Assembly: GCA_047639615.1 (NCBI GenBank)
Contig: JBLIOL010000253.1
Location: 1 to 8,296 of the forward strand
Reading direction: 5' to 3'
Source of the DNA: CAYWNK01 sp047639615
GTDB taxonomy: Bacteria; Planctomycetota; UBA1135; GCA-002686595
DNA length: 8,296 bases
A model generated the notes under the pieces. That model was not told where the DNA came from, did not search any database, and saw only the letters and a program-made list of their open reading frames with translations. Made by a program: the position numbers and the translations under genes. This document shows, in pieces, positions 5,906-8,296 of this stretch. The first letter of the stretch is position 1. Every line of letters begins with the position of its first letter.

Positions 5906-6609
5906 GTGCGGCCGAACTCCACGGTCAAGACCGGTAGAGCATCGTCGACGCCCAGCAGAGAACCTAGTGACCCGGGAGTCTCGTAGCCCATCTCCGACTT
6001 CACGTGCCAGCGCGAGTCGACTTCACTCGCGGCCCCCGCAAAGGTGCTCGCCAAACTTTCGCAGGGTCCGTCGTAGTTCACGAATGGCCCGCGCCGGGCC
6101 GCGTGAAAGACGATCACAAAGTGCGGATCGAAGCAGTGTAGATCCTCGAGCATGGACGCGCTCTCGGACTCCGAAAGCGGGCCCGCGCCGTAGCCCCGAC
6201 CCGAACGAAAGTTGGAGGCCGGAAAGTTGCGGTTGAGGTCCACGCCGCGTGCGTTGAAGCGGCTGGAGGAGTGCGTCCCGTCCGGATTCATATCCTCGAG
6301 CACGCGCAGGGTTGTTTCGCCTAGGAAGCCCGCGTCCCGTAGTCGTTCGCGCAGGCGCGGCAGGCTCTCGCCGCCGGCGCGCTCATCCCCATGGATGCCG
6401 CCCAACAGGTAGACGCGCAATGGCCCAGTTCCGAAGGTCGCCGCGCGTAGGGGACGACCTTCAAAGGAGCTGCCGACCTGATGCCATTGGGTCGACAAGG
6501 GCTCCGGAGCGGTCACACCTAGAGCTTCCAAACCGGCATAGTCGGCCTGCCTCGGAGCGGCACAGGCCGCCATGAGAAGCAGGAAGACGCAGTTGAGGGA
6601 GCGCAGCAT
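5800..6609 (-). CDS. M14 zinc carboxypeptidase-type lipoprotein (MpaA-like)
   Basis: The product is 269 residues. The N-terminus MLRSLNCVFLLLMAACAAP has a lipoprotein-like signal ending at Cys16. The M14 domain runs from about 40 to 250. Zinc ligands are His73 and Glu76 in GGIHGDERAG, and His169 in FVIVFHAA. The substrate-carboxylate pocket is in VDLNRNFP (Asn126-Arg127), and the catalytic Glu231 is in LTVEFGR. The short domain and NPDGT...NARGVDLNRNFP arrangement resemble MpaA, which cuts gamma-D-Glu-diaminopimelate bonds in murein peptides; peptidoglycan turnover is therefore inferred, not shown. E. coli MpaA is cytoplasmic, whereas this one appears exported. The last 34 codons overlap the 3' end of the MATE gene on the other strand, beyond the catalytic core. 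The same-strand gene upstream is the trypsin-like protease, 91 bp away. Confidence 0.9.
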   Translation of the reverse strand: MLRSLNCVFLLLMAACAAPRQADYAGLEALGVTAPEPLSTQWHQVGSSFEGRPLRAATFGTGPLRVYLLGGIHGDERAGGESLPRLRERLRDAGFLGETTLRVLEDMNPDGTHSSSRFNARGVDLNRNFPASNFRSGRGYGAGPLSESESASMLEDLHCFDPHFVIVFHAARRGPFVNYDGPCESLASTFAGAASEVDSRWHVKSEMGYETPGSLGSLLGVDDALPVLTVEFGRTQSAEEAWPALEAGMAALFGADGSSALRSASASRP

Positions 6610-6700
6610 GGGTCTGGAAGGGTACCAACCTAGGATCGGCCTTTTTCGCCCGCTGCTTGAATGCCCTGCCTTCAGCTGACGCAGGAGCGGGGCCCGAGGC

Positions 6701-7510
6701 CTACTCGGCCAAGGTCTCAGCGATCCACTTGGCGAAGCTCGGCACGTGGGTCATGCCGAAGGACTCCCCATATTCGCCAATGATCCCGTTCTCGTCCTCG
6801 TCGTTGCTGAGCGCGATCACGCCCGCGACCAGCCAGCTGGCGGGCGCGGATTCCGTGGCCTCCACGCGCACCAAGGCCGGGCCGCCGCTGTCCCCCACAC
6901 AAGGCGCAGCTTCCAGCTCGAGAGCCGTGTCCGGATCGTTGAGCCGGGCGAAGAGCAGGCTCTGTTTCTCGTCGTAGCGCTCGAAGGTATTCCAGCCCGC
7001 GCGCAGCTTGCGAGTGGGCGATTGCATAAGAGCCGGCGTCACGCGCACGCCCTTGTCGCCGATGGCCAAGACGCCGTAGCCCGCCAGCACGAACTCGGTT
7101 TCGAGCTTCACCGCCCCGGCATAAATCGCCAGGGGAGCGATGCTCTCCCCCACGGGCTTCGACAGGTGCAGGAGTGCGATATCGAGCACCTCCCCCATGG
7201 GCTTGCGGTCTTTGGGATAGGCCACGCGATCCACCTCGTACTCCTTCCCAGCGAGCACCACCGTCAGAGCCTTGCCACGCAACATGCGTTCGAGCATCTC
7301 CGGCGCGTGGGCGGCGGTCAACACCCACTGGGGCGCCACTAGGGTGCCGGAGGCCATGCCACCCACGTGGGCCACGGCGGGGAACTGCTCGCCGAATTCG
7401 ATGTACTCGGCCTCCTCCACGTCATGGCGCAGGGTCATGGGCGCCACTAGGGCGCTAGCAAAGCCGCTCACGAGGGTGCAGGAGAGCAGCAGGATCGGAA
7501 GTTTGGACAT
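6701..7510 (-). CDS. Secreted trypsin-fold (S1A) serine protease
   Basis: The product is 269 residues. A signal peptide covers residues 1-20, with cleavage after ASA (FASA before LVAP). The chymotrypsin-type triad is complete: His68 in LTAAHAP, Asp110 in LDIALLHL and Ser208 in CVGDSGGPA. The position matching trypsin Asp189 (six before the catalytic Ser) is Ala202, so cleavage after Arg or Lys is unlikely. The only mature cysteine is Cys204, so the usual S1A disulfides are missing. Residues 237-246 (DEDENGIIGE) resemble a DxDxNGxI calcium-binding loop. The substrate is unknown; exoproteolysis or protein maturation are possibilities. No clear Shine-Dalgarno site precedes the ATG. It may be co-transcribed with the downstream M14 peptidase gene. 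Confidence 0.9.
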   Translation of the reverse strand: MSKLPILLLSCTLVSGFASALVAPMTLRHDVEEAEYIEFGEQFPAVAHVGGMASGTLVAPQWVLTAAHAPEMLERMLRGKALTVVLAGKEYEVDRVAYPKDRKPMGEVLDIALLHLSKPVGESIAPLAIYAGAVKLETEFVLAGYGVLAIGDKGVRVTPALMQSPTRKLRAGWNTFERYDEKQSLLFARLNDPDTALELEAAPCVGDSGGPALVRVEATESAPASWLVAGVIALSNDEDENGIIGEYGESFGMTHVPSFAKWIAETLAE

Positions 7511-7743
7511 GTCAGGGGGCTCGAAGTCGGGTCAGACGGCGGGAGGTTAGCTGGGGGTTTGGACCGTGCGCAGTCCACAGGGCTCTATTTGGTGCTGACT
7601 GGGTTGCCTGTAATCCGGAGTCCCATGATCCCGATCGAGCCAGGGCTCCATGGCACTCGCGCCCTCCGCTGGTCAGAATGCGGGCCTCGATTCCCCGGCG
7701 GTGCCCCCCCACCCCAACCCGGCCTACTCCGTAGGCAAGCTTC
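7511..7743. other. Divergent intergenic region between the protease and phosphodiesterase-family genes
   Basis: The 233-bp spacer must carry promoters for both flanking genes. It has a local C-tract (7704-7710), an imperfect 16-bp palindrome at 7561-7576 (GGAC...GTCC ends with a TGCGCA core) and a small hairpin next to the plus-strand start. I see no convincing -35/-10 pair; TGTAAT at 7609-7614 is a possible -10 but lacks a good partner. Short frames crossing the region do not look like genes. Confidence 0.45.
7722..7736 (+). promoter_or_regulatory. Small hairpin covering the weak ribosome site of the phosphodiesterase-family gene
   Basis: GCCTAC (7722-7727) and GTAGGC (7731-7736) are perfect inverted copies around a TCC loop. 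The right arm contains AGG, the only Shine-Dalgarno-like bases before the ATG at 7744, so the hairpin could limit translation. It is short and could be chance. Confidence 0.35.
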
Positions 7744-8296
7744 ATGACCCGACCCTCGCGCGCACGCCGCGGCCACTGGCTCGGCCGATTTTCGGCAGCT
7801 TTGGCTCTACCCGCTGCCCTATTGGGCCTGTGGGGCTGCGGCGAGGGAGGCAGCGCGCAGGCCGACCGGCCGCACCTGCTGATCATCGGCTGGGACGGCG
7901 CGACCTTCGACATGCTCTCGCCCATGGTGGCAGCAGGGCGCCTGCCCAATGTGGCGGGGCTGCTGGAGCGCGGACGCAGCGCCCAGCTCGAGTCCACGGC
8001 CATTCCTATCTCATCGGCGGCCTGGGTGGCCGGCATGACCGGCGTCGGTCCCGGAGAGAACGGCGTCTACGGATTCTTCGAGCCCGTACCCGATAGCTAC
8101 GAGGTGCGCCTGGTGGATGCGCGCTGCAACGAGGCACCGCCCCTGTGGCGCGTGCTCGACGCGCGTGACAAGACCGTGCATGTCTTCGGCGTGCCGCTCA
8201 CCTGGCCGCCGGAGCCACTCAATGGAGTCATGGTCTCGGGCATGCTCAGTCCGCCCGACGCCGAGTACACCTGGCCACCGAGCTTGGCTGGCCAAC
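7744..8296 (+). CDS. Type I phosphodiesterase/alkaline phosphatase superfamily lipoprotein (partial, C-terminus off the right edge)
   Basis: The first 184 residues are present. The Arg-rich N-terminus and hydrophobic stretch (ALALPAALLGLWGC) end at Cys32 in a lipobox-like LWGC, so the protein is probably a lipoprotein. The alkaline phosphatase fold begins at LLIIGWDGATFDML (44-57), where Asp51 is the expected first metal ligand. IPISSAAWVAGMTG (87-100) aligns with the nucleophile region of nucleotide pyrophosphatase/phosphodiesterase enzymes; Ser90 or Ser91 is the likely nucleophile. GVGPGENGVYGFF (100-112) is the following family signature. These enzymes hydrolyse phosphodiesters or phosphomonoesters with two metal ions, usually zinc; the substrate is unknown here. 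An in-frame TAG at 7732-7734 just upstream fixes the ATG at 7744 as the earliest start. Confidence 0.88.
   Translation, partial: MTRPSRARRGHWLGRFSAALALPAALLGLWGCGEGGSAQADRPHLLIIGWDGATFDMLSPMVAAGRLPNVAGLLERGRSAQLESTAIPISSAAWVAGMTGVGPGENGVYGFFEPVPDSYEVRLVDARCNEAPPLWRVLDARDKTVHVFGVPLTWPPEPLNGVMVSGMLSPPDAEYTWPPSLAGQ

Noticed and set aside
7586..7614. Sigma-70-like promoter with TGTAAT as -10
   Set aside because: The only candidate -35 at 17-bp spacing (TATTTG) matches poorly, and TTGGTG lies only 14 bp away. This is not strong enough to list.
7512..8036. A 174-codon minus-strand frame over the 7.5-8.0 kb region
   Set aside because: It lies antisense to the phosphodiesterase-family lipoprotein, which has a lipobox and the GWDG and TG..PG.NG motifs. 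The minus-strand product has no recognisable features.
1..8296. Mobile elements, CRISPR arrays, tRNA or rRNA genes
   Set aside because: I found no spaced direct repeats, terminal inverted repeats with transposase, cloverleaf or rRNA-like sequence anywhere in the window.

Overview
The window is GC-rich DNA carrying eight protein genes. All but the multidrug transporter look exported or anchored in the cell envelope. It fits a marine or soil planctomycete-like bacterium. The main clues are an FG-GAP propeller protein ending in a DCNGNGLPDGCD motif, the calcium-binding tail common in Planctomycetota secreted proteins, together with several small lipoproteins and mostly weak or absent Shine-Dalgarno sites. 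This assignment is an inference; no rRNA or other marker gene is present.

Layout from left to right: (1) a secreted seven-blade FG-GAP protein on the minus strand, running off the left edge; (2) an exported PrxQ/BCP-type peroxiredoxin on the plus strand, transcribed divergently from it, whose frame is interrupted by one TGA exactly at the peroxidatic cysteine; (3) a minus-strand lipoprotein made of ten gapless 24-residue MORN/YwqK-type repeats, convergent with the peroxiredoxin, with a long hairpin between the two; (4) a membrane-anchored HtrA/DegS-like protease on the minus strand; (5) a divergent plus-strand MATE efflux transporter; (6) a minus-strand M14 (MpaA-like) zinc peptidase lipoprotein whose 3' end overlaps the transporter by about 106 bp; (7) a secreted trypsin-fold protease on the minus strand; (8) a divergent plus-strand lipoprotein of the type I phosphodiesterase/alkaline phosphatase superfamily, cut by the right edge.

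The most important result is the peroxiredoxin. The TGA at 1626-1628 sits in the universal peroxiredoxin motif PxxxTxxC, which here reads PxxxTPG-stop-TLEVC. The frame stays open and conserved on both sides, the resolving cysteine is kept five residues later, and a GC-rich perfect 7-bp hairpin with a G-starting loop lies 22 nt after the TGA, as expected for a bacterial SECIS element. The simplest reading is one 179-residue selenoprotein (Sec73), probably exported, which automated annotation would split into two fragments. No selenocysteine machinery (selA, selB, selC, selD) is in the window, so the prediction needs those genes elsewhere in the genome.

The genes do not form an obvious pathway. 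Most act outside the cytoplasm (HtrA quality control, trypsin-like protease, murein-type peptidase, extracytoplasmic peroxidase), so the region reads as a loose set of envelope genes arranged in divergent and convergent pairs rather than one operon.
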